This document shows positions 15,806 through 23,612 of a stretch of 64,000 nucleotides of DNA, one piece after another. Position 1 is the first letter of the stretch. Each line of letters opens with the position of its first letter. A program made the position numbers and the translations under genes. The notes under the pieces are model-generated. The model worked only from the letters and a program-made list of their open reading frames with translations. It was not told the DNA's origin and ran no database searches. The DNA lies in contig NZ_BCXJ01000005.1 of the NCBI RefSeq assembly GCF_001598215.1, forward strand, positions 434,001-498,000, written 5' to 3'. The stretch comes from Shouchella clausii (lineage in GTDB: Bacteria > Bacillota > Bacilli > Bacillales > Bacillaceae_D).

Positions 15806-17395
15806 ATGAAGAAAAAGCTCTTATTGGTATTTTTAATCGTGTTCTTGCTAGCAGCAGTTTCGGTCATTGGATTACACACTCCCGCAAAGAACGTACATCA
15901 GCACCACGCTAGCAACAAGCAAGGCAAACCTGTCATCGTCTTATTGGTTGATTCACTCATGGACGATCCGTTGCAACAAGTAGTGGCGGACGGAAACGCT
16001 CCAGCTTTTGAGTTTTTAATGAACTCTGGCCGTTACTACCCTGATTTGGTTAGTTCGTATCCAACGATGTCTGTGACCATTGACAGCACTTTGCTTACCG
16101 GGACGTATGCAAACGGCCATCGAATTCCTGGTTTGGCCTGGTTTAAAGCAGATGAACATCGCCTCGTTAATTATGGCAGCGGCTTAAATGAAATCATCGC
16201 CCTTGGCGCCAAGCAGGTCACAAATGATAGCATGCTTCATTTAAACCAAGAGCATTTAAACAAACAGACGGCGACCATTTATGAAGAACTTGCTTCCCGC
16301 AACCTCGAAGCAGCGTCTCTTAATGGATTGATTTATCGAGGTCCAAAGCCGCATACATTAACAACGCCAAATGTTGCAGCATGGCTAAATATGCTGCCAA
16401 AAACCATTCAAACAAAAGGGCCATCGTTGTTGTCAATGGGGGCGTTTTCCCATTTCAGTCCGAAAAACCATCTTCAGTTATGGAAATCAGCTGGATTAAC
16501 TGATACAGCGACAGCAAATGAGTTAGTCTATCTTATTGAACAAAATCAACTGCCTGCTTTTACGCTCGCTTACTTCCCTGATTTAGATAAACAAGTCCAC
16601 AAACACGGCCCAATGGCATTGAAAGGCATTTTACAAGTTGACAAAGAACTGCAAACGATTTTAAACACGTATCGGTCCTGGGAAGAAGCATTGGAAAAAG
16701 CAGTCTGGATTGTTTGTGGGGATAGCGGTCAAGCGGTTATTTTGGATAATAAAGAAACAGCGGAAATCGATTTAAACCAAGTCTTGTCCGAGTTTGCCGT
16801 TTGGAATGCTGGAGATGAGGCTTCTCCGACATCTTTTCAAATCGTCCCTGCCCTTAACGCGCGCATGACTTATTTGCATTTGCTTGATGAGCAACTTTCC
16901 TACACAGAAGTAGCGGCAAAGTTAACAAGCGACGAACGTATCGGCTTTGTTGCCTGGAGCGAAAATGGCACCAATTATGTTGCTTCAGCCCATTCAGACC
17001 AGCTTTTTTCCTTTTCACCCAACGGCGACTATACCGACCCTTACCAACAAACTTGGTCGATCGACGGAGATGAAACGATTTTAGACCTTACAACAAATGA
17101 CCAAAATGCCATACTGTTCGACGACTACCCCGATGCCCTGGCAAGGCTCCACGGCGCCCTCCATTCACACGACGGCCGCTTTTTAATCGCTGACGCTCTT
17201 CCTGGCTATGAATTTATCGCAGATCATACACCGAAACATATAGGCGGAGCAGGGCACGGCTCTTTGCATAAACTCGACTCAACCATGCCGTTCATCGTTG
17301 CTGGCACTAACGTCGAACCCGACTATAGGCGACTTGTAGACTTCAAACAGTGGGTCGAGGCATTAACAAATTCGCAAAGCAAAACGTTTGAGTGA
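15806..17395 (+). CDS. exported alkaline-phosphatase-superfamily phosphodiesterase
   Basis: A 529-residue protein with an N-terminal membrane anchor or signal (KKKLLLVFLIVFLLAAVSVIGL). The rest belongs to the type I phosphodiesterase/nucleotide pyrophosphatase group of the alkaline phosphatase superfamily: first metal Asp in VIVLLVDSLMDD, the nucleophile Thr/Ser in SSYPTMSVTIDSTLLTG, metal ligands in YFPDLDKQVHKHGP, CGDSGQ and GGAGHGS. Such enzymes cleave phosphodiester or phosphonate bonds outside the cell. ATG 15806 follows AAAGGAG with six to seven bases spacing. No partner genes; the next gene on this strand is 2.1 kb away. Confidence 0.82.
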   Translation: MKKKLLLVFLIVFLLAAVSVIGLHTPAKNVHQHHASNKQGKPVIVLLVDSLMDDPLQQVVADGNAPAFEFLMNSGRYYPDLVSSYPTMSVTIDSTLLTGTYANGHRIPGLAWFKADEHRLVNYGSGLNEIIALGAKQVTNDSMLHLNQEHLNKQTATIYEELASRNLEAASLNGLIYRGPKPHTLTTPNVAAWLNMLPKTIQTKGPSLLSMGAFSHFSPKNHLQLWKSAGLTDTATANELVYLIEQNQLPAFTLAYFPDLDKQVHKHGPMALKGILQVDKELQTILNTYRSWEEALEKAVWIVCGDSGQAVILDNKETAEIDLNQVLSEFAVWNAGDEASPTSFQIVPALNARMTYLHLLDEQLSYTEVAAKLTSDERIGFVAWSENGTNYVASAHSDQLFSFSPNGDYTDPYQQTWSIDGDETILDLTTNDQNAILFDDYPDALARLHGALHSHDGRFLIADALPGYEFIADHTPKHIGGAGHGSLHKLDSTMPFIVAGTNVEPDYRRLVDFKQWVEALTNSQSKTFE

Positions 17396-17432
17396 CCGAC
17401 ACTATACGAATGATTTGGAACGAGGACAAAAT

Positions 17433-17477
17433 CGTACCAATGGCTGGCCATTGGTACGCGATCATTTGATCGTTTTT
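17433..17477 (+). terminator. double hairpin and T-run after the phosphodiesterase gene
   Basis: A 12-base-pair stem CGTACCAATGGC-tg-GCCATTGGTACG (17433-17458) is followed at once by CGATCA-tt-TGATCG (17459-17472) and TTTTTA. The second hairpin with its T-run reads as an intrinsic terminator for the plus-strand gene; the first may add to it or act on the convergent small gene. Confidence 0.7.
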
Positions 17478-17703
17478 ATATGGCGGCAAAATAAGCGGCA
17501 AAAAGGGATAGCAACAAAATTGTACCGAACGTTAAGGCGTCACGAGTGCCATTGCTAACTATTTCTATAAGCACGACACCACTTATTAACAAGCAAAAAG
17601 CACTGGCCAAATAATTGGACTTTATTGTGTGTCTAGCAAATACAGCGACAATAAAAGCAATGACACTTATCGAGGCAATGATCAGTATTCCTATAGTAGC
17701 CAC
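17476..17703 (-). CDS. small membrane protein, 75 residues
   Basis: A small integral membrane protein with two or three hydrophobic segments (about residues 3-22, 31-50 and 55-75) joined by a short basic loop RHTIKSN. It starts with GTG 17703; AAAGGA lies about 11 bases upstream. There are no charged catalytic motifs. It is convergent with the phosphodiesterase gene. Function not recognised. Confidence 0.55.
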   Translation of the reverse strand: MATIGILIIASISVIAFIVAVFARHTIKSNYLASAFCLLISGVVLIEIVSNGTRDALTFGTILLLSLFAAYFAAI

Positions 17704-17860
17704 TCATACATCATTCCTTTAAAGTTGGATACTTAAAAGCAAACGATACTGTCGCAGTTAACAATAACAATGGAAAAACGATCACTCAATCATTTAGACA
17801 ATGTAAGAGTTATTACGACAAGAATTTATTCGGCTAAACCTTTTTACATCGTTGGTTCAC

Positions 17861-17894
17861 AAAAAAAGCCGGCAACAGAGCGCCAGCTTTTTTT
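17861..17894 (-). terminator. purine permease terminator (bidirectional shape)
   Basis: AAAAAAAGCTGGC-gctctgtt-GCCGGCTTTTTTT on the minus strand, three bases after the permease stop. A-run and T-run on both sides would stop transcription in either direction. Confidence 0.9.
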
Positions 17895-17896
17895 GC

Positions 17897-19198
17897 TTAT
17901 TGATGCAGAAAACCTAAATAGACGATAAACACGACAAACAGTAAATACATAAGCGGGTGGAGTTCTTTTCCTCGCCCTTTTACCACCATTGTAATCGGGT
18001 AAAGTACAAACCCAAGAGCAATACCAGTGGCAATGCTGTACGTAAGCGGCATTGTGACAACTGTGAAGAAGACAGGGATCGCTATCTCCATTTTGTTCCA
18101 ATCGATAAAACGCAATGATGTCGCCATCATGACGCCAACGATAATTAAGGCCGGAGCAGTCACATGGCCTGTAATGATGCTAAGCAACGGTGAGAAAAAC
18201 AGAGCGACGACAAACAGCAATCCAGTAAAAATAGCCGTTAGCCCTGTGCGTCCTCCAACAGCGACGCCTGATGTGGATTCAACGTAAGCAGTTGTTGTCG
18301 ATGTCCCGAGCAACGAGCCAATTGTCGTAGCGCTCGCATCAGCAAACAACGCTCTGCCAGCACGTGGAAGTTTGTTGTTCTTTACAAAGCCTGCTTGTGT
18401 GGCGACGGCAAATAAAGTGCCTGCTGTATCAAAAAAGACAACAAATAAGAGCGTTAACACGACGCCAACCATTTGCACAGTAAACACTTCATTTTGCCAA
18501 TCTACTTGGAATGCTTGTAAAAACGTCGGTGCGATGCTTGGCGGAGCGCTAACGACGCCTGTTAATGTCGTAAAGCCAGTAATTACACCGACAATTGCAG
18601 TAATCGCCAATCCATAGAACACCGCGCCCTTAAAGCCGAGGACGACAAAAATAATTGTAACGACAATCCCAAAAACAGCGAGCAAAGGGCCAGGAGCTGA
18701 CAAATCGCCAAGCGCCACAAAGGTGGCAGGGTCGCTTACGATAATCTCTGCATTTTTAAAGCCAATAAAGGCAATAAACAACCCAATCCCTGCACCGGCT
18801 GCGTATTTTAATTCTTCTGGAATAGCATCAATGATTTTTTCACGGATTTTAAAAACAGTGATGCCAAGGAAAATGACGCCTGAGAAAAACACGGCAAGAA
18901 GCGCTGCCTGCCAAGATAAGCCCATGCCAATGACCGCAGAAAAAGCAAAAAAGGCATTCAGCCCCATTCCAGGCGCAAGGGCGATTGGGTAATTGGCGAC
19001 GAGTCCCATAATGATAGAACCAGTCATTGCCGCAAGCGCTGTCGCAACAAACACTGCGCCAACGTCCATTCCCGCTGCCCCAAGAATATCAGGGTTGACA
19101 AACAAGATGTACGCCATCGCAAGAAACGTGGTAAACCCAGCTAGAAGTTCTTGTTTAACAGACGTCCCATTCTCTGTAAGCTTAAAAAAACGATCCAT
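17897..19198 (-). CDS. pbuG: NCS2-family guanine/hypoxanthine permease
   Basis: Purine nucleobase:proton symporter of 433 residues with 12-14 hydrophobic helices. The AzgA/PbuG branch of NCS2 is indicated by the N-terminal MDRFFKLTENGTSVKQEL, then GFTTFLAMAYILFVNPDIL, the substrate-binding GMGLNAFFAF and the later STTTAYVESTSGVAVGGRTGLTA. ATG 19198 is used because AGGAGG lies nine bases upstream; the frame stays open through the leader but that part is riboswitch RNA. A guanine-type riboswitch and a hairpin lie in the 5' leader, so expression falls when guanine or hypoxanthine is plentiful. Bacillus subtilis carries pbuG next to guaA; here they are 42 kb apart. Confidence 0.92.
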   Translation of the reverse strand: MDRFFKLTENGTSVKQELLAGFTTFLAMAYILFVNPDILGAAGMDVGAVFVATALAAMTGSIIMGLVANYPIALAPGMGLNAFFAFSAVIGMGLSWQAALLAVFFSGVIFLGITVFKIREKIIDAIPEELKYAAGAGIGLFIAFIGFKNAEIIVSDPATFVALGDLSAPGPLLAVFGIVVTIIFVVLGFKGAVFYGLAITAIVGVITGFTTLTGVVSAPPSIAPTFLQAFQVDWQNEVFTVQMVGVVLTLLFVVFFDTAGTLFAVATQAGFVKNNKLPRAGRALFADASATTIGSLLGTSTTTAYVESTSGVAVGGRTGLTAIFTGLLFVVALFFSPLLSIITGHVTAPALIIVGVMMATSLRFIDWNKMEIAIPVFFTVVTMPLTYSIATGIALGFVLYPITMVVKGRGKELHPLMYLLFVVFIVYLGFLHQ

Positions 19199-19225
19199 CT
19201 TTTTCTTCCTCCTAACGCAAAATAA

Positions 19226-19248
19226 CCTCAGGGATTTTCTACCTGAGG
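19226..19248 (-). terminator. riboswitch expression-platform hairpin
   Basis: CCTCAGG-tagaaaatc-CCTGAGG followed by TTATTTTGC between the aptamer and the pbuG ribosome site. A second perfect hairpin, GCGCAACA-tt-GTTGCGC, lies at 19261-19277. Together they are the probable ligand-controlled terminator region. Confidence 0.6.
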
Positions 19249-19286
19249 CTGACACAAACGGCGCAACAATGTTGCGCTCCATTTAT

Positions 19287-19358
19287 CATGCCGTAGTCAA
19301 GCCATTTACGGTGGCTCGGTAGAAACGTGCAGGCCTTATTCCTGCAATTATACGGGTA
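19287..19358 (-). promoter_or_regulatory. guanine-type purine riboswitch aptamer
   Basis: On the minus strand the conserved words appear in order: TATAAT, GTTTCTACC, ACCGTAAAT and GACTACGG. P1 is formed by CCGTA/TACGG. The ligand-discriminating position is C (GACTAC rather than GATTAT), so the aptamer should bind guanine or hypoxanthine, not adenine. It leads into a purine permease, consistent with that ligand. Confidence 0.95.
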
Positions 19359-19378
19359 TTTTCCTATTTGACATTGTT

Positions 19379-19407
19379 AGTGTAGCAATGGTTGGGAAAC
19401 GTGTCAA
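19379..19407 (-). promoter_or_regulatory. promoter of the riboswitch-pbuG unit
   Basis: Minus-strand TTGACA (19402-19407), 17 bases, TACACT (19379-19384). Confidence 0.75.
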
Positions 19408-19412
19408 TATAA

Positions 19413-19454
19413 AAAACGAACAATGGGAAGTATAGATGGTCCATTATTCGTTTT
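19413..19454. repeat. inverted repeat between the pbuG and 19525 promoters
   Basis: AAAACGAACAATGG and CCATTATTCGTTTT are complementary over 14 bases with one mismatch, 14 bases apart. It has terminator-like ends on both strands but no gene runs into it from either side; role unknown. Confidence 0.45.
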
Positions 19455-19462
19455 CGACTTTG

Positions 19463-19491
19463 TTGGCTTCATTTATAAAATCTAGTATACT
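19463..19491 (+). promoter_or_regulatory. promoter of the 19525 gene
   Basis: TTGGCT, 17 bases, TATACT; the start codon lies 34 bases downstream of the -10. Confidence 0.65.
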
Positions 19492-19524
19492 AACAACACG
19501 AGTTAATGAGGAGGATTGACATCC

Positions 19525-19908
19525 ATGTATGCCTGTAAAGTTACTTGCAGGACAACGCTTTACCACGATTTCGGCAACGGCACTCCTAACCTCGCCTCTA
19601 CGAAAGCGCTGTTCCATGCCTGTTATCAAAACCCTGTGTCTGATTGCCTCCGTGTTATTGATCTCTCAAACTATAAACATTGGAAAAACCAATTCAATGA
19701 AGTCGCGGCCACTGCACGCGTAGAAGTGCTTGTCCCCTATGAGCGTCATGTCGATTTTATCGCAGACTATGAATCACTGGCTTGCCGCCTAACACGCCGC
19801 CTTCTCCCTATTAAAGGGGCAGCGATACAAGTTATTGAAAGCGAATGGCTCACTCCCTATCGTAGCGAAGGATTTTATCGAGAAAGCGAGTCTAAAAAAA
19901 ATACCTAG
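19525..19908 (+). CDS. hypothetical protein, 127 residues
   Basis: Soluble protein without signal or membrane segment. Support comes from a good promoter and from GAGGAGG ten bases before ATG 19525. Cysteines are frequent in the N-terminal half (Cys4, Cys8 and later CYQNPVSDC), which could reflect metal or redox chemistry, but no known motif emerges. The segment ARVEVLVPYERHVDFIADYESLACRLTRRLLPIKGAAIQVIE is predicted mixed alpha/beta. I do not recognise the family. It is monocistronic and convergent with the phosphotransferase gene. Confidence 0.6.
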   Translation: MYACKVTCRTTLYHDFGNGTPNLASTKALFHACYQNPVSDCLRVIDLSNYKHWKNQFNEVAATARVEVLVPYERHVDFIADYESLACRLTRRLLPIKGAAIQVIESEWLTPYRSEGFYRESESKKNT

Positions 19909-19974
19909 TAGAGGGCACTCTCATGGCATATGTAGATTCCCGTAGGTAAGGCAAAATGAGTAAGGAGATGGCAG

Positions 19975-20895
19975 CTAAAAAGACATGCCTTCCTTTTGCC
20001 GATACCACGTAGGAATGATTTCTGTAAAATCATGATGATCATTCACGACATCAAGAGAGTAGGCCAACAGCGTAGCATACTGGTCCTCGCTAACCTGCTT
20101 TCCCCAAACGATGGCAGACACTACATGCATCGCGCTATACAGCGCATAAAGTTGCCAAAAGCGCTCTCCTGGTTTTTCACCGTTATGATAGCCGTCAATG
20201 ACACCAATGGAAAAAGGAATACTTACTCGAACGGAAAAAAAGCCAAGTTTTTGCAAGTCATGGAGCGGATCGCCAAAGTCGAAGCGGCCAAAATCAACCA
20301 AACCGACAAAACGGTTACGGTCAATAATCATGTTCGCTGGGTGAAAATCATCGTGTTGGAAACGATTCGGACGCCCTTTCATCAGCCACTCATTTTCTCC
20401 AATATAGTCTTTTAACAACTGTTTAAGGGTAGGATCGAGCTCTTCTATTTTTTCTAGCGCTAACAAGTAGCGGTCGCTTTTTTGTTTTTTGGCTATTTCC
20501 CAAGAAGGCCAGTTCTGATTCACTCGTATTTGATGCAATTTAGCCAGCTCCTGCCCCGCCATAAAACCGACCTGGTATTGCTCCTGTTTAGACAGCACCG
20601 GGAGTGCTTCTTCACCATCTATTCCCGGCGTATAAGTCAGCACCATATATGCTTTGCCATCAGCTGGCAAGTGGCCAAATGCCAATGCCTTGGGGACAAA
20701 ATCAGAGTGGTTGGCACATGTTTGAACCAGTTCAAATTCTTTTTTACGCCTGTCTGCTTCCTTTAATGGAAACAAACGGACAAGGTATGTTTCATCAAGT
20801 ACATATTTTTCATCATTGGAAAACCCTTTGACAAGCTGGCGGATGGACTTAGCCCCAGCAACGTACGGAATTCCTTCTAAAGCGTTTTTAAACAA
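19975..20895 (-). CDS. aminoglycoside/choline-kinase-like phosphotransferase
   Basis: A 306-residue APH-fold kinase. The catalytic loop is FQHDDFHPANMII (the HxDxxxxN motif) and the metal-binding Asp is in VDFGRFDFGDP. The N-terminal lobe has YVLDETYLVRLFPL in the position of the ATP-binding lysine strand (an Arg or Lys in VRLF would fill that role). TTG 20895 is chosen because AAAGGG stands nine bases upstream, and an upstream extension would overlap the MFS gene. It is 16 bases after the MFS transporter gene, so they form an operon. APH-family kinases inactivate aminoglycosides or macrolides, or phosphorylate small metabolites; the efflux partner makes a drug role plausible but unproven. 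Confidence 0.82.
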   Translation of the reverse strand: MFKNALEGIPYVAGAKSIRQLVKGFSNDEKYVLDETYLVRLFPLKEADRRKKEFELVQTCANHSDFVPKALAFGHLPADGKAYMVLTYTPGIDGEEALPVLSKQEQYQVGFMAGQELAKLHQIRVNQNWPSWEIAKKQKSDRYLLALEKIEELDPTLKQLLKDYIGENEWLMKGRPNRFQHDDFHPANMIIDRNRFVGLVDFGRFDFGDPLHDLQKLGFFSVRVSIPFSIGVIDGYHNGEKPGERFWQLYALYSAMHVVSAIVWGKQVSEDQYATLLAYSLDVVNDHHDFTEIIPTWYRQKEGMSF

Positions 20896-20911
20896 ATGAC
20901 CGCACCCTTTC

Positions 20912-22156
20912 CTAAACTTGTTGTCCCGTTTGCTGGTTTGTTGTTTGATCTTCAAAAAATGGCCGATTGCCTGGTCGGAAAACGGAAATCGCAAATAGAC
21001 AGGCGAGGACAGCCATCGCAAGGGCCAGCACCACAATGGTTAGCCGCAACGAAAACCAATCCGCCATCACGCCTACCGCTAAAATAAAAAGAATTTGAAA
21101 AATGCTCTGGCCTAATTGCATTATGCTTGTAACTCGCCCCATCATCTTTACTGGAATGTGGTTTTGATAAAAAGTGGCCATTCCGGCGTTCACAAACACG
21201 TTAAACAAGCCGAGGACGATAAAGCCAGCGGCAATGGACCAAAACGACCAAGAAAACGCGTACATGAGGTAACCTGCTGTCATCAAAATGAGCCCACTGC
21301 CAATCATATGCCGCAACGGAATATGATTGGCAAACAGTGCCAAAACGGCTGCACCAACAATCGAACCGATCCCGGTAATACTAACAAGCAAACTGTATTC
21401 AACTTGCGATAAACCAACAACTTGCTGTGTAAAGACAACTTCTTGCGTATCCATGGCAAACGAAAACAACATGACTAGCAAAAAAATAACGTAAATGAAT
21501 GTGATATATGGATGGTTTCGCAAAAATGCGGCGACAGCAGTAAAATCTTTAGCCACTTGTGCAACCGTTAATTTCGGAACCGTTGCTTCGTTGATTTTCT
21601 CTACTTTTGGCAATAGCACAAGGAAAATAGCGGCAGCGACAAAAAACAAAGCATTTGCCCAAAGTGTCCAGGAAATAGAGGTTGCCAGAATCATAGCACC
21701 GCCAATCGCAGGACCGACAATAAACGCACTCGATGAACAAAACGAGCGAATGGCGTTAAAGCGCTTCCGCTTTTCAACTGGGACGAGCATCGTCATATAC
21801 GTCATCGACGCTGGCGTAAAAAACGATTGGGCCACACTTAAACAAACAAGAATCAAATAAATCATAGCAATGTTAGGGGCTAAAGGAAGCAAAGCAATAA
21901 AAGCGGCCCTAAGTCCGTATGTCACCATCATCACTGCCCGTTTGCTCCGATAATCAATAAAACTTCCCGTCCAAAATTTCGTGCAGATGTTCACAATTGG
22001 GCTAACAATCCACAACCCGGCTACGGCGGCAGCCGAACCAGTCATGTCAAAGACGATAAGATTAATCACCACTAAATAAACAAAATCACCCATGTTGGCC
22101 ATACCGATCGAAGCAAGCAAAATGGCTAAACGGCGCCACTCTTTTTTCTTTTCCAT
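20912..22156 (-). CDS. MFS transporter (12-helix, macrolide-efflux type)
   Basis: Proton-driven exporter of 414 residues with 12 hydrophobic segments. The loop between helices 2 and 3 carries GSFIDYRSKRAVMMVTYGLRA, the major-facilitator motif A region, and ASMTYMTMLVPVEKRKRFNAIRSFCSSSAFIVGPAIGGAM corresponds to the helix 4-5 region typical of MefA/MFS_3 proteins. ATG 22156 follows AAAGGGGAAG. It heads a two-gene operon with the APH-type kinase. Efflux of a natural product or antibiotic is the usual role of this family; substrate unknown. Confidence 0.85.
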   Translation of the reverse strand: MEKKKEWRRLAILLASIGMANMGDFVYLVVINLIVFDMTGSAAAVAGLWIVSPIVNICTKFWTGSFIDYRSKRAVMMVTYGLRAAFIALLPLAPNIAMIYLILVCLSVAQSFFTPASMTYMTMLVPVEKRKRFNAIRSFCSSSAFIVGPAIGGAMILATSISWTLWANALFFVAAAIFLVLLPKVEKINEATVPKLTVAQVAKDFTAVAAFLRNHPYITFIYVIFLLVMLFSFAMDTQEVVFTQQVVGLSQVEYSLLVSITGIGSIVGAAVLALFANHIPLRHMIGSGLILMTAGYLMYAFSWSFWSIAAGFIVLGLFNVFVNAGMATFYQNHIPVKMMGRVTSIMQLGQSIFQILFILAVGVMADWFSLRLTIVVLALAMAVLACLFAISVFRPGNRPFFEDQTTNQQTGQQV

Positions 22157-22227
22157 TCTCTTCCCCTTTTCGCCCTCTTATAGGGAAAGAATACCGAAGA
22201 AAGGGCATTCACGCAACCATCTTTTTA

Positions 22228-22257
22228 CAAAGGAAAGCCAACCCATTCGGGTTGGCT
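22228..22257 (-). terminator. terminator of the yfhD-like gene
   Basis: AGCCAACCC-gaat-GGGTTGGCT followed by TTCCTTTG on the minus strand, eight bases after the stop codon. Confidence 0.75.
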
Positions 22258-22265
22258 GGTATGAA

Positions 22266-22457
22266 TTATGATTGGTTATCAGGGTTGGCGCGTCTGTCAG
22301 CAGCAGCAGCCCGTTGTTGAGCCTCTATATCGTCTTGATCCGCAAGTTCAGCGGAATATTCTTCGTCAATTCCATCACTTACGATTTCCTGTTTTGGCGT
22401 TTGCGACAATTTGGCTTTGTCTTTATGCTTATTATTACGAGACTGTCCTCTTGTCAT
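22266..22457 (-). CDS. yfhD: YfhD family small protein
   Basis: A 63-residue, highly charged protein without membrane segments. The sequence NNKHKDKAKLSQTPKQE followed by SDGIDEEYSAELADQDDIEAQQRAAAADRRA matches Bacillus YfhD (63 residues), a family of unknown function common in Bacillus. ATG 22457 is chosen over 22487 because AAAGGAGTGATG lies immediately upstream and the product then has the family length. Monocistronic, with its own terminator. Confidence 0.82.
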   Translation of the reverse strand: MTRGQSRNNKHKDKAKLSQTPKQEIVSDGIDEEYSAELADQDDIEAQQRAAAADRRANPDNQS

Positions 22458-22567
22458 TTCAACATCACTCCTTTGTTCCATTAACATCTCCGTTCAAACT
22501 CCTTTCTATGCATGTCTAAAAAGAAACACAAGAGTGACCGCTCGTTTTTGCCGAAATGACCGTTGGT

Positions 22568-22957
22568 TTACTCCCCTTTCTGGTAGCTGCTTTCTGCATT
22601 CCTTTTTACTTCTTCGATTCCTTTTCCTAGCCCTGAATGAATCGTTGCCACATATCCTCCTTCAACTAAAGGCGCGTCGCTAATCATGATCGTCCGGTTC
22701 AGCTCGAACTCTTGTGCCATTTCAGCATTCATTTTCGCGCTTCCTATATCATAGAAAACCAAAATATCCTGATCACTTGGTATCGCCTCTATAACGGCAC
22801 GAATTCGTTCGATGCTTGTGCCGATCTCTCCATCTTCCAATCCGCCGCAAGCATAAATACCAACATTAGGGTTTGCTTGTTGCATCAATGCTTGTGCGCC
22901 GTCTGCCAGTGCTTTTACATGAGAGATAAGCAAAATCGCTACACGTGTGTCTGCCAT
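22568..22957 (-). CDS. dhaM: dihydroxyacetone kinase phosphoryl donor subunit DhaM
   Basis: A 129-residue EIIA-mannose-type protein. His13 in LLISHV is the residue phosphorylated by HPr. It passes phosphate to ADP held on DhaL. Only the EIIA domain is present, with no fused HPr or EI domain as in Escherichia coli DhaM, which is the Gram-positive arrangement. The gene starts four bases after dhaL stops, the third gene of dhaK-dhaL-dhaM. Confidence 0.92.
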   Translation of the reverse strand: MADTRVAILLISHVKALADGAQALMQQANPNVGIYACGGLEDGEIGTSIERIRAVIEAIPSDQDILVFYDIGSAKMNAEMAQEFELNRTIMISDAPLVEGGYVATIHSGLGKGIEEVKRNAESSYQKGE

Positions 22958-22960
22958 ACG

Positions 22961-23575
22961 TCACTCGCCTGCCTTCATTATGTTACATAGCGTTTTAAAC
23001 AAATAATAGCTTGATACTGCCCCAGGATCGATATGGCCTACTGACTGCTCACCTAAAATCGCGCCACGGCCACGTTTAACGACCATATCCTTCGTTGCTT
23101 CCATGCCTTCTCTAGCAGACGCTTCCAACTGGTGCCAATCAATGCCGTTTTCGCTTGCTTCATTCGCAACTGTGGACCAAACATCAAGAAGCGTCCCTTC
23201 TCCAGGGGCTGCCTTTCCGCGTTGGGCGATGCCTTCAGCTGCTTGTTTGAGAGCAACCACCATCGTCTCATCATCAAGTGTCTGTTTTCCTTTGCATGCA
23301 GTGGCCATTCGTAAAAACGCGGTACCGTATAAAGGTCCTGACGCTCCTCCTACTTTTGAAATGAGAATGGTTGCGACTTTTTGCAGCAATGCCGCTGACT
23401 CATCCTCCTCCTTTATGTTTGGCAGCTCGGCAAGCACTGCTTGAAAGCCACGATGCATGTTAATGCCATGATCCCCATCCCCTAATGCTTGGTCTAATTT
23501 CGACAATTCGTCTTTGTTGTCGGCAATAACAGCCGCCAGCTCTGTTAACCATTGTTTAAGCTGTGTTGTATTCAT
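22961..23575 (-). CDS. dhaL: dihydroxyacetone kinase ADP-binding subunit DhaL
   Basis: A 204-residue all-helical subunit holding the ADP that shuttles phosphate from DhaM to dihydroxyacetone. Mg/ADP-binding motif GDGDHG at 32-37, then KVGGASGPLYGTAF, APGEGTLLDVW (the usual form is GDKTMLD) and GRGAILGEQSVGHIDPGA. ATG 23575 follows GAGGAGGAACGAGT; an upstream in-frame ATG at 23608 has no ribosome site and would enter the DhaK gene end. Middle gene of the operon. Confidence 0.93.
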   Translation of the reverse strand: MNTTQLKQWLTELAAVIADNKDELSKLDQALGDGDHGINMHRGFQAVLAELPNIKEEDESAALLQKVATILISKVGGASGPLYGTAFLRMATACKGKQTLDDETMVVALKQAAEGIAQRGKAAPGEGTLLDVWSTVANEASENGIDWHQLEASAREGMEATKDMVVKRGRGAILGEQSVGHIDPGAVSSYYLFKTLCNIMKAGE

Positions 23576-23612
23576 ACTCGTTCCTCCTCTGTTAAAATGA
23601 TCGGCCATTGTT

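Noticed and set aside
22411-22990. Plus-strand reading frames over yfhD and dhaM
   Set aside because: Antisense to well-supported genes and without ribosome sites.
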